64,000 bases of DNA from Brassicibacter mesophilus (GTDB lineage: Bacteria; Bacillota; Clostridia; Tissierellales; Proteiniboraceae), in NCBI RefSeq assembly GCF_050433385.1, contig NZ_JBNPXI010000001.1, positions 401,548-465,547 on the forward strand. The letters run 5' to 3'. The number at the start of each line of letters is the position of its first letter. Within the stretch, counting starts at the first letter, position 1. A program made the position numbers and the translations under genes. The notes beneath the pieces were generated by a model. That model did no database searches and was not told the origin of the DNA. It worked only from the letters and a program-made list of their open reading frames with translations. Below are positions 1-8,797 of the stretch, piece after piece.

Positions 1-19
1 TAGCATAAAATTGTGTCTT

Positions 20-535
20 TTACCTTTTCTTTAGCCTAATTTTAGTACTAATCATTGAATAAGATAAAAGAAGCATAAGAACTGCTAGAAAATATATATT
101 TATACTATATCTAATTGTATACAATGAGGTAATCGCAACAATCCCTCCAGCTAATGTGATGGGTACCCCTAAATATATGCCATGAAATTCTGTAGTATTG
201 TACCTTGCAAGCCTATATGCTCCTGTTACTGCATAAAGAATAATTATTATAATTCCTATTATTCCAAAATCAATTAATTTAATATGCCAGGCTAAAATTG
301 AAGGGGCTACTCCAAATGATATTAAATCACATAGAGAATCAAGCTCCTTGCCTATGCTTGATGTAGCGTTAAACTTTCTTGCTAAAAGTCCGTCAAACCT
401 ATCAAATAATGCTGCTAACAAAATTAATAGTGCTGACATGTAATAATCATTATCAAATATATACAGTATAGACAATATTCCAAGAGAAAGATTCAACAGA
501 GTAAATAAATTAGGTATTTTACTTTTAATTTTCAT
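20..535 (-). CDS. pssA: CDP-diacylglycerol--serine O-phosphatidyltransferase
   Basis: Integral membrane enzyme that transfers a phosphatidyl group from CDP-diacylglycerol to serine, the first step toward phosphatidylserine and phosphatidylethanolamine. The CDP-alcohol phosphatidyltransferase signature is complete: D45, D48-G49, A52-R53, G62, D66 and D70, with the family spacing D-x2-DG-x2-AR-x8-G-x3-D-x3-D. Several hydrophobic helices follow, and the length of 171 residues suits the short Gram-positive form. The start is placed at the ATG at 535 because GGAGTGG lies just upstream; an ATG 15 bases further up overlaps that ribosome binding site. Serine as the acceptor, rather than glycerol phosphate, is inferred from overall resemblance. 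Upstream (551-700) I see only AT-rich promoter-like DNA. Confidence 0.85.
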   Translation of the reverse strand: MKIKSKIPNLFTLLNLSLGILSILYIFDNDYYMSALLILLAALFDRFDGLLARKFNATSSIGKELDSLCDLISFGVAPSILAWHIKLIDFGIIGIIIIILYAVTGAYRLARYNTTEFHGIYLGVPITLAGGIVAITSLYTIRYSINIYFLAVLMLLLSYSMISTKIRLKKR

Positions 536-700
536 TCTATACCACTCCAATTATTATTTTGCACTAACTATGTATTACTTAAAAAACATACAGATTAATA
601 ATATATAATATATAATTATTGCATTCTAATATTATATATTATCGTTAGTTTAATATCAAACCTTTATATTTTGCTTTACTTTGAACATAACCATATATAT

Positions 701-1447
701 CTACTTTTTGGTACTATCTATTACATCATGCTCTTGTAATAAGCTTATTTCTTCTTCTGTTAATTCTCTGTACTCTCCTAATAGAATACTTTCATCAAGA
801 TACAAGTCCCCCATAGCCACTCTCTTTAAGTATGTAACTTCTTTATCTACCGCTTTAAACATTCTCTTAACCTGATGGAATTTCCCTTCTACTATCGTTA
901 AATATACCTTTGATATTTCACCAGAAAATAATATTTCAAGCTCTGCTGGAAGAGTCTTATACCCATCATCAATTATTACACCTTGCTTAAATTCTTTTTT
1001 GTCATCATCAGTAACTATGCCATTCACCTCAACATAATATTTCTTCTTCACATGTTTTTTAGGAGATAGTATTTGATGAGCTAATTGACCATCATTTGAT
1101 AATATCAGTAGTCCTTCAGTATCTTTATCAAGTCTTCCAACTGGAAAAGGGTTAAAAACCTTATATTCGTTATCAATAAGGTCAAGTACTGTTTTATCTC
1201 TCCAATCATCCGTAGAAGAGATTACTCCACTTGGCTTGTTCATCATTAAATATATGTATTTTCTATAAGATACTTCTTGATCATTTACTTCAATTTTACT
1301 AACGTTAGGATCTAGTTTAAATGAGTTATCTTTTATTACTTCACCATCAACTTTTATAGAACCACTTTTTGCTAAACTTTTTACATCTTTTCTACTCCCA
1401 TAACCTAAGTTAGAAAGTATTTTGTCTAATCTTTCTTTTTTTTGCAT
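701..1447 (-). CDS. RsuA-family 16S rRNA pseudouridine synthase
   Basis: Pseudouridine synthase acting on rRNA, probably 16S U516 as in RsuA. An N-terminal S4 RNA-binding domain (about residues 4-40, with ERLDKILSNLGYGSR) is followed by the catalytic domain with MNKPSG near 69-74 and the motif GRLDKDTEGLLILSNDG at 104-120, in which D107 is the expected catalytic aspartate. The length of 248 residues is normal. A clear AGGAGG precedes the ATG. It lies 15 bp downstream of the rRNA methyltransferase gene on the same strand, so both are probably transcribed together as an rRNA-modification unit. RluB-type activity on 23S rRNA cannot be excluded from sequence. Confidence 0.88.
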   Translation of the reverse strand: MQKKERLDKILSNLGYGSRKDVKSLAKSGSIKVDGEVIKDNSFKLDPNVSKIEVNDQEVSYRKYIYLMMNKPSGVISSTDDWRDKTVLDLIDNEYKVFNPFPVGRLDKDTEGLLILSNDGQLAHQILSPKKHVKKKYYVEVNGIVTDDDKKEFKQGVIIDDGYKTLPAELEILFSGEISKVYLTIVEGKFHQVKRMFKAVDKEVTYLKRVAMGDLYLDESILLGEYRELTEEEISLLQEHDVIDSTKK

Positions 1448-1462
1448 ATGAACCTCCTAAAA

Positions 1463-2821
1463 CTATTTCATTCTCCATTCAGCTTCATAATGGTTTTTCA
1501 AGCTTCCTTCTACCTGCTTTGCCCATCCTACTGGGTATCCATCTATACAAACTAATTTCCATCCTTTGTCCCCATCTGCTAGTATAGTCTCTCCCTTTAA
1601 ATATTTAATAGCCTCAATACTATTACTTTGAAAATTAATTGTATTAATTACTTCTTCTTGTTTTAAAGCCATAGCTAAAGCTTGACTAGGCTCAAATCTT
1701 CCTTTTAAAAATTCACCTAAATATAATCCAAAGCTAACAACTTTTATTCCTGACAAGTCTGGTAAATCATTAGGAACTACAAATAATCTATTCCCTATTC
1801 TCGACAACCCTTCTCTAAACTTGATATTTAAGTTTCCAGTTTCAAAAAGTAGGAATTCTTCTATGTCAAGTGCTTCTTTTTTAAACAAAGGATTCTTAGA
1901 ATTCTTACCACTTTTTTTTCGCAATGATGCAACAAAATGTCCATCTCCATCAATCTTGTGTGGCCAAGCACGTCCGGTTTTTCTTATATCCTCTCTAGCA
2001 TTAATCCACTCTGGTCTTCCACCTTCAAGTCCTTCAATATTGGTTATTTCTTCAACTTCAAACTCTGGAAACTCGTTTAAAAGCCATTCTATTGTTCCTT
2101 CATTTTCTTCTGGAGAAAAAGTACATGTTGAATAAACTAATCTGCCACCTGGTTTTAGCATTATAGATATTGATTTTAATATATCTCTCTGCATTTTGCA
2201 GCACTCATCTACAGAAAACTGACTCCAACTCTTTGGAGCTTTTGGATCACGTTTAAACATGCCTTCTCCAGAGCATGGTGCATCTACTAATATCTTATCA
2301 AAAAAAGAAACAAACTTATATGAAAGTTTTTCTGGAGTTTCATTCGTCACTATACAATTTTTAATACCAAATAGCTCAATATTTTTAGCTAATGGCCTCA
2401 CTCTTTTTGGACTAATATCATTTGCTACTAGTATCCCTTCATTTTTTAGTTTCGCTCCTATTTGAGTGGCTTTACCTCCAGGTGCAGCACTTATATCAAG
2501 AACCTTATCTCCTGGTCGAGGATCTAAAACTTGTACTGGTATCATCGCACTCGGCTCCTGAATATAGTATAATCCGCAATGATAATATGGATGTTTCCCT
2601 GGCCTCTGTTCATTAGCATCATTTAAGTAAAATCCTTCTTGAATCCATGGTATTGGCTTAAGATCAAAGGAAGTCATATCTAAAAACTCATTGACTGATA
2701 CTTTTAATGCATTTATTCTTATACCTTTGTAATGTTCTCTGTCATATGTAGCTATAAAGTTCTCGTATTCTTCTACTAATAATTTTTTCATTCTATCACT
2801 AAATACTACAGGCAATTTCAT
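1463..2821 (-). CDS. rsmF: RsmF/NOL1/NOP2/Sun family rRNA cytosine-C5 methyltransferase
   Basis: S-adenosylmethionine-dependent enzyme that methylates a cytosine of 16S rRNA. The SAM-binding motif DISAAPGGK lies at 109-117. The two cysteines used by m5C methyltransferases are both present, C183 in DAPCSGEG and C233 in STCTFSPEEN. The C-terminal 150 residues correspond to the extra PUA-like and RsmF C-terminal domains of the Firmicute proteins, giving the usual length of about 450. The start is supported by AAAGGTTGGTGA. It is transcribed with the RsuA-like gene downstream. The target base is inferred from the family and is not visible in the sequence. Confidence 0.88.
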   Translation of the reverse strand: MKLPVVFSDRMKKLLVEEYENFIATYDREHYKGIRINALKVSVNEFLDMTSFDLKPIPWIQEGFYLNDANEQRPGKHPYYHCGLYYIQEPSAMIPVQVLDPRPGDKVLDISAAPGGKATQIGAKLKNEGILVANDISPKRVRPLAKNIELFGIKNCIVTNETPEKLSYKFVSFFDKILVDAPCSGEGMFKRDPKAPKSWSQFSVDECCKMQRDILKSISIMLKPGGRLVYSTCTFSPEENEGTIEWLLNEFPEFEVEEITNIEGLEGGRPEWINAREDIRKTGRAWPHKIDGDGHFVASLRKKSGKNSKNPLFKKEALDIEEFLLFETGNLNIKFREGLSRIGNRLFVVPNDLPDLSGIKVVSFGLYLGEFLKGRFEPSQALAMALKQEEVINTINFQSNSIEAIKYLKGETILADGDKGWKLVCIDGYPVGWAKQVEGSLKNHYEAEWRMK

Positions 2822-2879
2822 ATTTTCACCAACCTTTTTTTATCAGTATTATTATACATAAATAATATGTCAATTATCA

Positions 2880-2906
2880 AAATAAAAAGTACTCACAAAG
2901 GAGTAC
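2880..2906 (-). terminator. Possible intrinsic terminator upstream of rsmF
   Basis: A six-base stem (GTACTC/GAGTAC, loop of six) is followed on the minus strand by TTTTTATTTTG. It would stop read-through coming from trmB before rsmF. The stem is short, so confidence is moderate. Confidence 0.4.
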
Positions 2907-3010
2907 ATCAAAACTAACTTAAAAGATACAAAAAATACTATGAATATTTTTATCTTTTCTTCAAACAATATTTATTAGATATTAAATATTTCTGAGGGAG
3001 GAGTAACATA

Positions 3011-3184
3011 ATGCGTATTGAAAAAACTAACAATCATTTAAATGGAGTTAAATGTGTAGTTAATACTTGTCATTACCATTCTGATGGAGATTACTGTAAT
3101 GCGGCAAAAATTGAAATCCAGCCTAGAAATGCAAGTAACACTGAAGAAACTGACTGTGCAACTTTCACCCCTTCAATGAAATAA
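3011..3184 (+). CDS. DUF1540 small cysteine-rich protein
   Basis: A 57-residue protein on the plus strand between two minus-strand genes. It contains the DUF1540 pattern: VKCVVNTCHYH at 13-23, then a cysteine at 29 (DYCNAAKIEI) and the terminal ETDCATF with a fourth cysteine. The four spaced cysteines suggest metal binding, but no function is established for this family. A strong GAGGGAGGAG ribosome binding site lies eight bases before the ATG, and a terminator follows the stop directly, so this looks like a complete single-gene unit. In other Clostridia such proteins are often linked to sporulation; nothing here shows that directly. Confidence 0.85.
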   Translation: MRIEKTNNHLNGVKCVVNTCHYHSDGDYCNAAKIEIQPRNASNTEETDCATFTPSMK

Positions 3185-3190
3185 CCAATT

Positions 3191-3221
3191 TAAAGGCAGA
3201 GGAACTCTGCCTTTATTTGTT
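3191..3221 (+). terminator. Intrinsic terminator after the DUF1540 gene
   Basis: Eleven-base stem TAAAGGCAGAG/CTCTGCCTTTA with a three-base loop and a T-rich tail on the plus strand. It overlaps the stop codon of trmB on the opposite strand and may act in both directions. Confidence 0.8.
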
Positions 3222-3854
3222 ATTTATCCCTCTTAAAAAATAGATATTCTTGCTTTGACTTATAAATTTTTGTTCATATTCTGTTTTTATTGTATCAATA
3301 TCTTCATTTCTATATAAATTCAAAGACACATCTCTTAAAAACAAATTTTGCGATTGGCATATTTCGTTCAATGAGAACTCAAATAATTCTTCTCCATCTG
3401 TTTTAAAATGTATCTCTCCCTCGTTTTTAAGTATCTTACTATATTTATTTAAAAACTCTCTATAAGTAAGTCTTCTTCTACTATGTCTCTTTTTAGGCCA
3501 AGGGTCACAAAAATTAATATATATTCTCTCAATTTCATTTTCGTCAAAAATAGTATCTATATCATTAATATCAACCCACAGGTATTTTATATTATCGAGT
3601 CCTTCATCTACAGTTTTTTTCACTGCATCTAAAAGTATTTCTTCTTTTATCTCAATGCCTATATACCCAATATCATTATTTTGCTCTGCCAAAGTGTTAA
3701 TGAATTGACCTCTTCCTATACCTAATTCAATATGTATTCTATCTGATTTTAGCATCTGTTTCCAATTTCCTTTATATTGCTGTGGATTTTCCACTAGAAG
3801 ACTATCATGTGATAATAGTTCTTCCTTTGCTCCAGGTTTTTTCCTTCTTCTCAT
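3213..3854 (-). CDS. trmB: tRNA (guanine-N7)-methyltransferase
   Basis: Cytosolic methyltransferase forming 7-methylguanosine at position 46 of tRNA. The SAM-binding loop ELGIGRGQF is near residues 44-52 and the family hallmark FCDPWPKKRHSRRR near 115-128. The protein is 213 residues long, normal for TrmB. The start is set at the ATG at 3854, four codons inside the longest open frame, because GGAGG lies at the right distance and MRRRKKPG is the usual N-terminus. It is a single gene, converging with the DUF1540 gene. Confidence 0.93.
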   Translation of the reverse strand: MRRRKKPGAKEELLSHDSLLVENPQQYKGNWKQMLKSDRIHIELGIGRGQFINTLAEQNNDIGYIGIEIKEEILLDAVKKTVDEGLDNIKYLWVDINDIDTIFDENEIERIYINFCDPWPKKRHSRRRLTYREFLNKYSKILKNEGEIHFKTDGEELFEFSLNEICQSQNLFLRDVSLNLYRNEDIDTIKTEYEQKFISQSKNIYFLRGINNK

Positions 3855-3932
3855 ATATTCCTCCACTTAGTCTTGATATTTTAGAACCATTGGACTTTAT
3901 TATTATACCTCAAAACATATAATAACAAAACA

Positions 3933-3963
3933 AAAAAAGCTGAACATTTTGCTCAGCCTTTTT
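3933..3963 (-). terminator. Intrinsic terminator of the P-loop protein gene
   Basis: On the minus strand GCTGAGCA pairs with TGTTCAGC (one G-T wobble) around a short loop, followed by seven T residues. It closes the unit that ends at 4008 and lies upstream of trmB. Confidence 0.75.
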
Positions 3964-4007
3964 GCTTTCTATATAAATCAAAATTTATACTAGATATGTA
4001 CAGCCAC

Positions 4008-4421
4008 TTACTTAATTACATATTTTTGTAGATGCTCAGGCACATTATCATCATTACAACTAACACTTATTACAAAGCTAGTATTATACTTATTACTTAG
4101 AGATTCAATTAATTTTACAAATCCTTCTTCTGCCATTTCTATAGGCTTAATTATCTTATATAAACCATCAACATATATTTTTTCAACATCATAATTGTTA
4201 CCAATTATTCCACATAAAAAGCCATGAAATTTTTCAATATTATTAATATTGAACTCCATGGCATTAACTAATCTAACTTTATGTTTTAGATTTAAAACTT
4301 GACTATTATCGGCATCAATGAACACAATATCACCTTTACAAGATTTAGTATCATTGTTAGCCATTTCAATTAATCGTTTTGTTTTTCCTGAACCCTTATC
4401 ACCACAAAGCAAAGCTATCAT
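4008..4421 (-). CDS. Small P-loop NTPase-like protein of unknown function
   Basis: A 137-residue protein that begins directly with a nucleotide-binding loop, LLCGDKGSGKTKR (Walker A GDKGSGKT at about residues 5-12). A possible Walker B strand, DIVFIDAD, is near 30-37. No further domain is recognisable, and it is much shorter than a typical ATPase. Similar short proteins in Clostridia are sometimes named after PilT, but nothing here supports a pilus role. The ATG at 4421 is chosen because GGAGG lies nine bases upstream; the in-frame GTG nearer to it has no spacing at all. It appears to be monocistronic. Confidence 0.7.
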   Translation of the reverse strand: MIALLCGDKGSGKTKRLIEMANNDTKSCKGDIVFIDADNSQVLNLKHKVRLVNAMEFNINNIEKFHGFLCGIIGNNYDVEKIYVDGLYKIIKPIEMAEEGFVKLIESLSNKYNTSFVISVSCNDDNVPEHLQKYVIK

Positions 4422-4503
4422 GATTATCACCCTCCAAGCTTTATTGTAATTACTTTAATATATATTTCTACAAATAATCAAAAAATCCTTCATAATTTTC
4501 AAA

Positions 4504-5457
4504 CTATTTTAAATTTTTGACAGCTTTTCCATTGAGATAATCATATTTTTTGCCTTGACAGGTTTGTAGTTCTTTCATTCTATATAGTATTTCATCCCTA
4601 ATCTTCCACCAGCTTGTATTCCAATTTACAAACAAAGTACCCTCTTCAGGTGCTCTCCCAGTGACACGTTGTATTACAATATTAGGATCCAAATACTCTA
4701 AGAATATTATTACCCTATCAATATACTCTTCTTTTGAGATAATATCTATTTTGTTTTCTTTATATAATCTACCTAGCTCCGTGTCCTCAACTACATATAG
4801 CGAATGAAGCTTAACTTGATCTACTGATAAAGCAGATAAAATCTTTGCATTCTCAACTGTATCATGCATATCATCCCACGGTAAATTGAGTATTAGATGT
4901 GCACAAATATCAAATCCATATCGTTTAATTCTTAATACACTGTCTATGAATTCTGCTAAAGTATGTCCCCTGTTAATAATTTTTAAAGTGTGATAATTTA
5001 CAGTTTGAAGACCTATCTCCATACTTATTTTGATACCATGCTCTTTTTCAATTGAAGATAGAATTTCTAGATATTCATCAGAAATACAGTCTGGTCTAGT
5101 CGAAATAGATATTTCTACAATATCTTCCATCACTGCCTGTGAAACATATTCTTTAAATTTAGATAGGCTCATATAAGTATTTGTGAAATTTTGAAAATAA
5201 GCAATGAACTTTTCAGCCTTATACTTTTTCCTGATATATTCCATATTTTGTATAAGCTGCTCTTTTACTGATATTGTATTTTCAAGATTTTCAAATCCAG
5301 CTCCTTCTTCTCCACAAAAAATACATCCACCTACACCTACGCATCCATCTCTGTTAGGGCAGGTAGTCGGCAGATTAACAGGAAGCTTATACACTTTAGC
5401 TCCATATTTTTCTTTTAAATAATCAGAATAAACTCTATAAAAATCTCTTTCTTCCAT
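4504..5457 (-). CDS. TIGR01212-family radical SAM protein (YtqA/YhcC-like)
   Basis: Radical SAM enzyme of the Elp3-like TIGR01212 family, 317 residues. The cluster-binding region is at 31-50: TTCPNRDG followed by GGCIFCGEEGAG, with C33, C45 and C48 as the likely Fe-S ligands. The core continues with ISTRPDCISDE and ISMEIGLQ, the usual beta strands of the SAM barrel. The substrate is not known for this family; an RNA- or sulfur-related role is only conjecture. The start has AAGGATGTGA upstream. The neighbouring genes are small conserved proteins, so context gives no further clue. Confidence 0.85.
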   Translation of the reverse strand: MEERDFYRVYSDYLKEKYGAKVYKLPVNLPTTCPNRDGCVGVGGCIFCGEEGAGFENLENTISVKEQLIQNMEYIRKKYKAEKFIAYFQNFTNTYMSLSKFKEYVSQAVMEDIVEISISTRPDCISDEYLEILSSIEKEHGIKISMEIGLQTVNYHTLKIINRGHTLAEFIDSVLRIKRYGFDICAHLILNLPWDDMHDTVENAKILSALSVDQVKLHSLYVVEDTELGRLYKENKIDIISKEEYIDRVIIFLEYLDPNIVIQRVTGRAPEEGTLFVNWNTSWWKIRDEILYRMKELQTCQGKKYDYLNGKAVKNLK

Positions 5458-5505
5458 AGTTCGTCACATCCTTCATAAATATATTTTCTTTAGTATAATA
5501 GTAGC

Positions 5506-5976
5506 CTATTTTCTCTTAAAAATAATCAATAATCCTGCTAGTATTAATATCCCAGATATTATTAAATCCATACTCCAGAAATCTAAAGTAAATGTAAAAG
5601 CAATTAGAGAAAAGCCGCCAATTATCCCAACAGGAATCAATAATGCAGCTTCTCTATCCCCAAATAAGTACAGTTGAAATAATCCCAATGCAACCCCAAA
5701 AGGAAAGAAAGGCCATAGATAAGCCATAAGATTCCACCCAAAAGTAACAGTAATAATAAAAACTATTCCTGTCGTTATTAGAATTCCTGCAGGTACTAAT
5801 AGTCCTGGCTCCTTCCTATTTGTAAAAAAAGCTAGTTCAAATACAACACCAGGTACTAAAATGAATAATGGCCATAATTTCTGAAAACTAATATCAAATA
5901 TACCAAAGTTTGAAAGTAAAAAGATTATGCCAAATAGAATCAGTATAACACCAACGAATAGGTTGTCTCTCCTCAT
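5506..5976 (-). CDS. LiaF/DUF5668-type membrane protein
   Basis: A 156-residue protein made almost wholly of hydrophobic helices. The first 50 residues (GVILILFGIIFLLSNFGI, then LWPLFILVPGV) match the LiaI/LiaF-like transmembrane unit (DUF5668), and a related repeat follows (LMAYLWPFFPFG). It lacks the cytoplasmic C-terminal domain of LiaF, so a role in LiaRS signalling is not supported. The ATG at 5976 is preceded by GGTGGAGG at the right spacing; an upstream in-frame start is not. Function unknown. Confidence 0.7.
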   Translation of the reverse strand: MRRDNLFVGVILILFGIIFLLSNFGIFDISFQKLWPLFILVPGVVFELAFFTNRKEPGLLVPAGILITTGIVFIITVTFGWNLMAYLWPFFPFGVALGLFQLYLFGDREAALLIPVGIIGGFSLIAFTFTLDFWSMDLIISGILILAGLLIIFKRK

Positions 5977-6084
5977 AATAACCTCCACCAATAAATTATT
6001 TCTATACATATTATTCTATTCGACTAATAAAATTCCTTTTAAATGAACAAAGTTTAATATTTTTCTTCTATGGTAAGTTTACGC

Positions 6085-6714
6085 TTATGAATGTCTTTTA
6101 TACAGTTCATACTTAATATCCTCTAATGTAATTCCCATCTCGACCATTAACACAACAGTATGATATACTAGGTCTGATATTTCATATATGATTTCTTCAT
6201 TATTTAGGTTTTTAGCTCCTATGATGACTTCGCTGCTTTCTTCTCCTATTTTTTTAAGTATTTTATCCAATCCTTTTTCAAATAAATAACTCGTATACGA
6301 ATCCTTTACAGGATTGTTTTTTCTGTCTTCAACAATACTATATAATTTTTCAATAAAATTATTAATATTGTTATTTTCTATATCTTCTCTACCAAATAAA
6401 TTATTATAAAAACAGCTATATTTACCTGTATGGCAAGCCCCTTGACCTTTCTGATTAACAAGCACAAGTAATGCATCCTTATCGCAGTCATAGTTAATAG
6501 ATATTACTTCTTGAATATTACCAGATGTTTCTCCTTTATTCCATAGTTGTTTTCTACTTCTACTATAAAACCATGTTGTTTTAGTATCAACAGTCTTCTT
6601 TAATGATTCCTCATTCATATATGCTAGCATGAGTACCTTTTTACTTTCAAAATCTTGAACTATAGCAGGTATTAAACCTTTTTCATCATATTTTAATTCT
6701 TTAAAAATGTCCAA
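6085..6714 (-). CDS. hisI: Bifunctional phosphoribosyl-AMP cyclohydrolase / phosphoribosyl-ATP pyrophosphatase
   Basis: Catalyses the second and third steps of histidine synthesis. The N-terminal cyclohydrolase half (about 1-115) has AYMNEES, WFYSRSRKQLWNKGETSGN and the zinc/magnesium site DCDKDALLV with GQGACHTG. The C-terminal half (about 120-209) is the MazG-like pyrophosphatase with EKGLDKILKKIGEES and EISDLVYHTVVLMVEMG. The start codon is TTG, supported by AAAGGGG upstream and by its place four bases after hisF. It is the last gene of the operon. Confidence 0.93.
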   Translation of the reverse strand: MDIFKELKYDEKGLIPAIVQDFESKKVLMLAYMNEESLKKTVDTKTTWFYSRSRKQLWNKGETSGNIQEVISINYDCDKDALLVLVNQKGQGACHTGKYSCFYNNLFGREDIENNNINNFIEKLYSIVEDRKNNPVKDSYTSYLFEKGLDKILKKIGEESSEVIIGAKNLNNEEIIYEISDLVYHTVVLMVEMGITLEDIKYELYKRHS

Positions 6715-6718
6715 ATAA

Positions 6719-7483
6719 TTACCCCTTTCTCATTGGAAGCCCTTTATATATTAAATAGTCCTTTAATTCTGGTATCAGTATTTCTTTAAAGTGAAATACC
6801 GAAGCAGCTAATGCAGCATCAGTAATATCTTCTTTTAAAACATCGTAAAAATGCTCTTTTGTACCTGCACCACCTGATGCTATAATAGGAACATTGACTA
6901 CCTCTCCTATAGACTTCATAAGCTCTATATCATATCCACCTTTAACGCCATCTGTATTAATGCTATTTATAACTAACTCTCCTGCACCAAGCTTTACTGC
7001 TTTTTTCGCCCACTCTATAGCATCAAGCCCTGTATCAAGTCTTCCACCGTTAATAAATACTCCCCATCTTTGTTCTTCATCTATTCTTTTTGCATCTATT
7101 GAAAGAACTACGCATTGCGCACCAAATTTTAGTGCAGCCTCTTTTATAAGATTAGGTTTTTTTACTGCTGAAGAGTTTACAGATATTTTATCTGCGCCAG
7201 CTCTCAATATTTCTCTAAAATCTTCTACAGTATTTACTCCTCCACCTACTGTAAATGGAATGTATATTTCTTGAGCTGTTTTTTTTACTATATCTAGTAT
7301 TAGCTTTCTCTTTTCATGAGAAGCTGTAATATCATAAAATACTAATTCATCTGCGCCTTGTTCATTATAATATTTAGCTAAAGCAACAGGATCATCTACT
7401 TTTTTTATATCTTTAAACTTAGTTCCCTTTACAACTTTTCCATCGCAAACATCTAAGCATGGTATTATTCTTTTGGTTAACAT
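6719..7483 (-). CDS. hisF: Imidazole glycerol phosphate synthase cyclase subunit
   Basis: TIM-barrel cyclase that uses ammonia from HisH to convert PRFAR into imidazole glycerol phosphate and AICAR. Typical segments are RIIPCLDVCDGKVVKG with the catalytic Asp at the end of strand 1, DITAS, FTVGGGV, and the C-terminal phosphate site ASGGAG. The length of 254 is normal. It starts one base after the hisA stop with GGAGGT in front, which indicates translational coupling. Confidence 0.95.
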   Translation of the reverse strand: MLTKRIIPCLDVCDGKVVKGTKFKDIKKVDDPVALAKYYNEQGADELVFYDITASHEKRKLILDIVKKTAQEIYIPFTVGGGVNTVEDFREILRAGADKISVNSSAVKKPNLIKEAALKFGAQCVVLSIDAKRIDEEQRWGVFINGGRLDTGLDAIEWAKKAVKLGAGELVINSINTDGVKGGYDIELMKSIGEVVNVPIIASGGAGTKEHFYDVLKEDITDAALAASVFHFKEILIPELKDYLIYKGLPMRKG

Positions 7484-7484
7484 T

Positions 7485-8192
7485 TTATACCTCCAATGCT
7501 TTTTTAAAATCTATAGCACCTGTGTATATTGCTTTTCCTGTTATACTTCCATAAACTCCAATATCTTTTAGTTTCTTAAGGTCTTCTATACTGCTTACTC
7601 CACCTGAAGCTATAATATCTATTTTTGTATTTTTCTTTAGTGTTTTATATACTTCGAAGTTAGGCCCTTGCATCATACCATCTTTAGATATGTCAGTATA
7701 AACTACAGTTTTTACTCCGATATTTTCTAATTCGCAAACTAAATCTATAGAACTAACTTCGCTAACATTTATCCATCCATCAACTGCAACTAATCCATCT
7801 TTTGCATCTATAGAAACTACTATTTTTCCTTTATATTCATCAACTAACTCTTTTAATAGATCTTTGTTATTAACTGCAACTGTACCTAATATAATTCTAT
7901 TTACACCAGCTTCTAAAAGTATTCTCACTGTTTCTTTAGTTCTTATTCCTCCACCTATTTGTATCGGTATATTTAAATTACTTGCTATATTTTTTATCAA
8001 TTCTAAGTTTTTAGGAATTCCATCCTTAGCTCCATCAATATCTACTAAATGCAAAAATTTCGCCCCATCATCTTCCCATTTTTTAGCCATTTCTACTGGA
8101 CTTTCTCCGAATACAGTTACTTCATCAAATTTACCCTGTTTAAGTCTTACACATTTTCCATCTTTCAAATCTATTGCAGGAAATATTATCAC
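7485..8192 (-). CDS. hisA: Phosphoribosylformimino-AICAR ribotide isomerase
   Basis: TIM-barrel isomerase converting ProFAR to PRFAR. FPAIDLKDGKCVRLKQG carries the first catalytic aspartate, and VYTDISKDGMMQGPN the second region; the phosphate sites are GGGIR and ASGGVSS. The length is 235 residues. Translation begins at a GTG that overlaps the hisH stop as TAGTG, with GGGGAGATGA upstream. Confidence 0.95.
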   Translation of the reverse strand: MIIFPAIDLKDGKCVRLKQGKFDEVTVFGESPVEMAKKWEDDGAKFLHLVDIDGAKDGIPKNLELIKNIASNLNIPIQIGGGIRTKETVRILLEAGVNRIILGTVAVNNKDLLKELVDEYKGKIVVSIDAKDGLVAVDGWINVSEVSSIDLVCELENIGVKTVVYTDISKDGMMQGPNFEVYKTLKKNTKIDIIASGGVSSIEDLKKLKDIGVYGSITGKAIYTGAIDFKKALEV

Positions 8193-8794
8193 TATATCAT
8201 CTCCCCAAATGCTCTTAATAAGTTAAGCCCTGTTTGTCCACTTTTTTCTGGATGAAATTGCATTCCATATATATTTCCCTTATTTACTATGCCTGGCACC
8301 AACGTATCTCCATACTCTGCATAAGCAATAACTTCTTTTCCAGTTGATTTTGCAAAATATGAATGGACAAAATAAGCATATTCATCTTCTTTTATATATT
8401 TTGTAATTTCATCCTCTCTTTTTATTGTTAGATTATTCCAACCCATATGAGGTATTTTAACACTCTCAGTAAACTTAACTATTTCTCCCTCTAAAAGCCC
8501 TAGTCCTTCAAAACTTCCATCTTCAAAGCTTCTTTCGTAGAATAGTTGCATTCCTAAACATATACCTAAAATAGGTTTCCCATTGCTTACATTTTCTTTT
8601 ATAGATTTAATTAACCCTGTATTTATTAAGTTCTCCATAGCGTTTTTAAATGCGCCAACTCCAGGTAATATCAAAGCACTAGAATTGTCGATATCTGTAG
8701 CATTATTAGTTATTTGAACCTCAAATCCTAATTTTTGCAATGCCTTATAAACACTATTTAAGTTTCCTACCCCGTAATCTATAATCGATATCAT
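8192..8794 (-). CDS. hisH: Imidazole glycerol phosphate synthase glutamine amidotransferase subunit
   Basis: Class I glutamine amidotransferase that supplies ammonia to HisF. The N-terminus ISIIDYGVGNLNSV, the nucleophile motif GICLGMQLF (catalytic Cys near residue 79) and the His-Glu pair in YGMQFHPEKSG near 174-184 complete the triad. The length of 200 is typical. It begins three bases after hisB and overlaps hisA by one base. Confidence 0.95.
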   Translation of the reverse strand: MISIIDYGVGNLNSVYKALQKLGFEVQITNNATDIDNSSALILPGVGAFKNAMENLINTGLIKSIKENVSNGKPILGICLGMQLFYERSFEDGSFEGLGLLEGEIVKFTESVKIPHMGWNNLTIKREDEITKYIKEDEYAYFVHSYFAKSTGKEVIAYAEYGDTLVPGIVNKGNIYGMQFHPEKSGQTGLNLLRAFGEMI

Positions 8795-8797
8795 CTT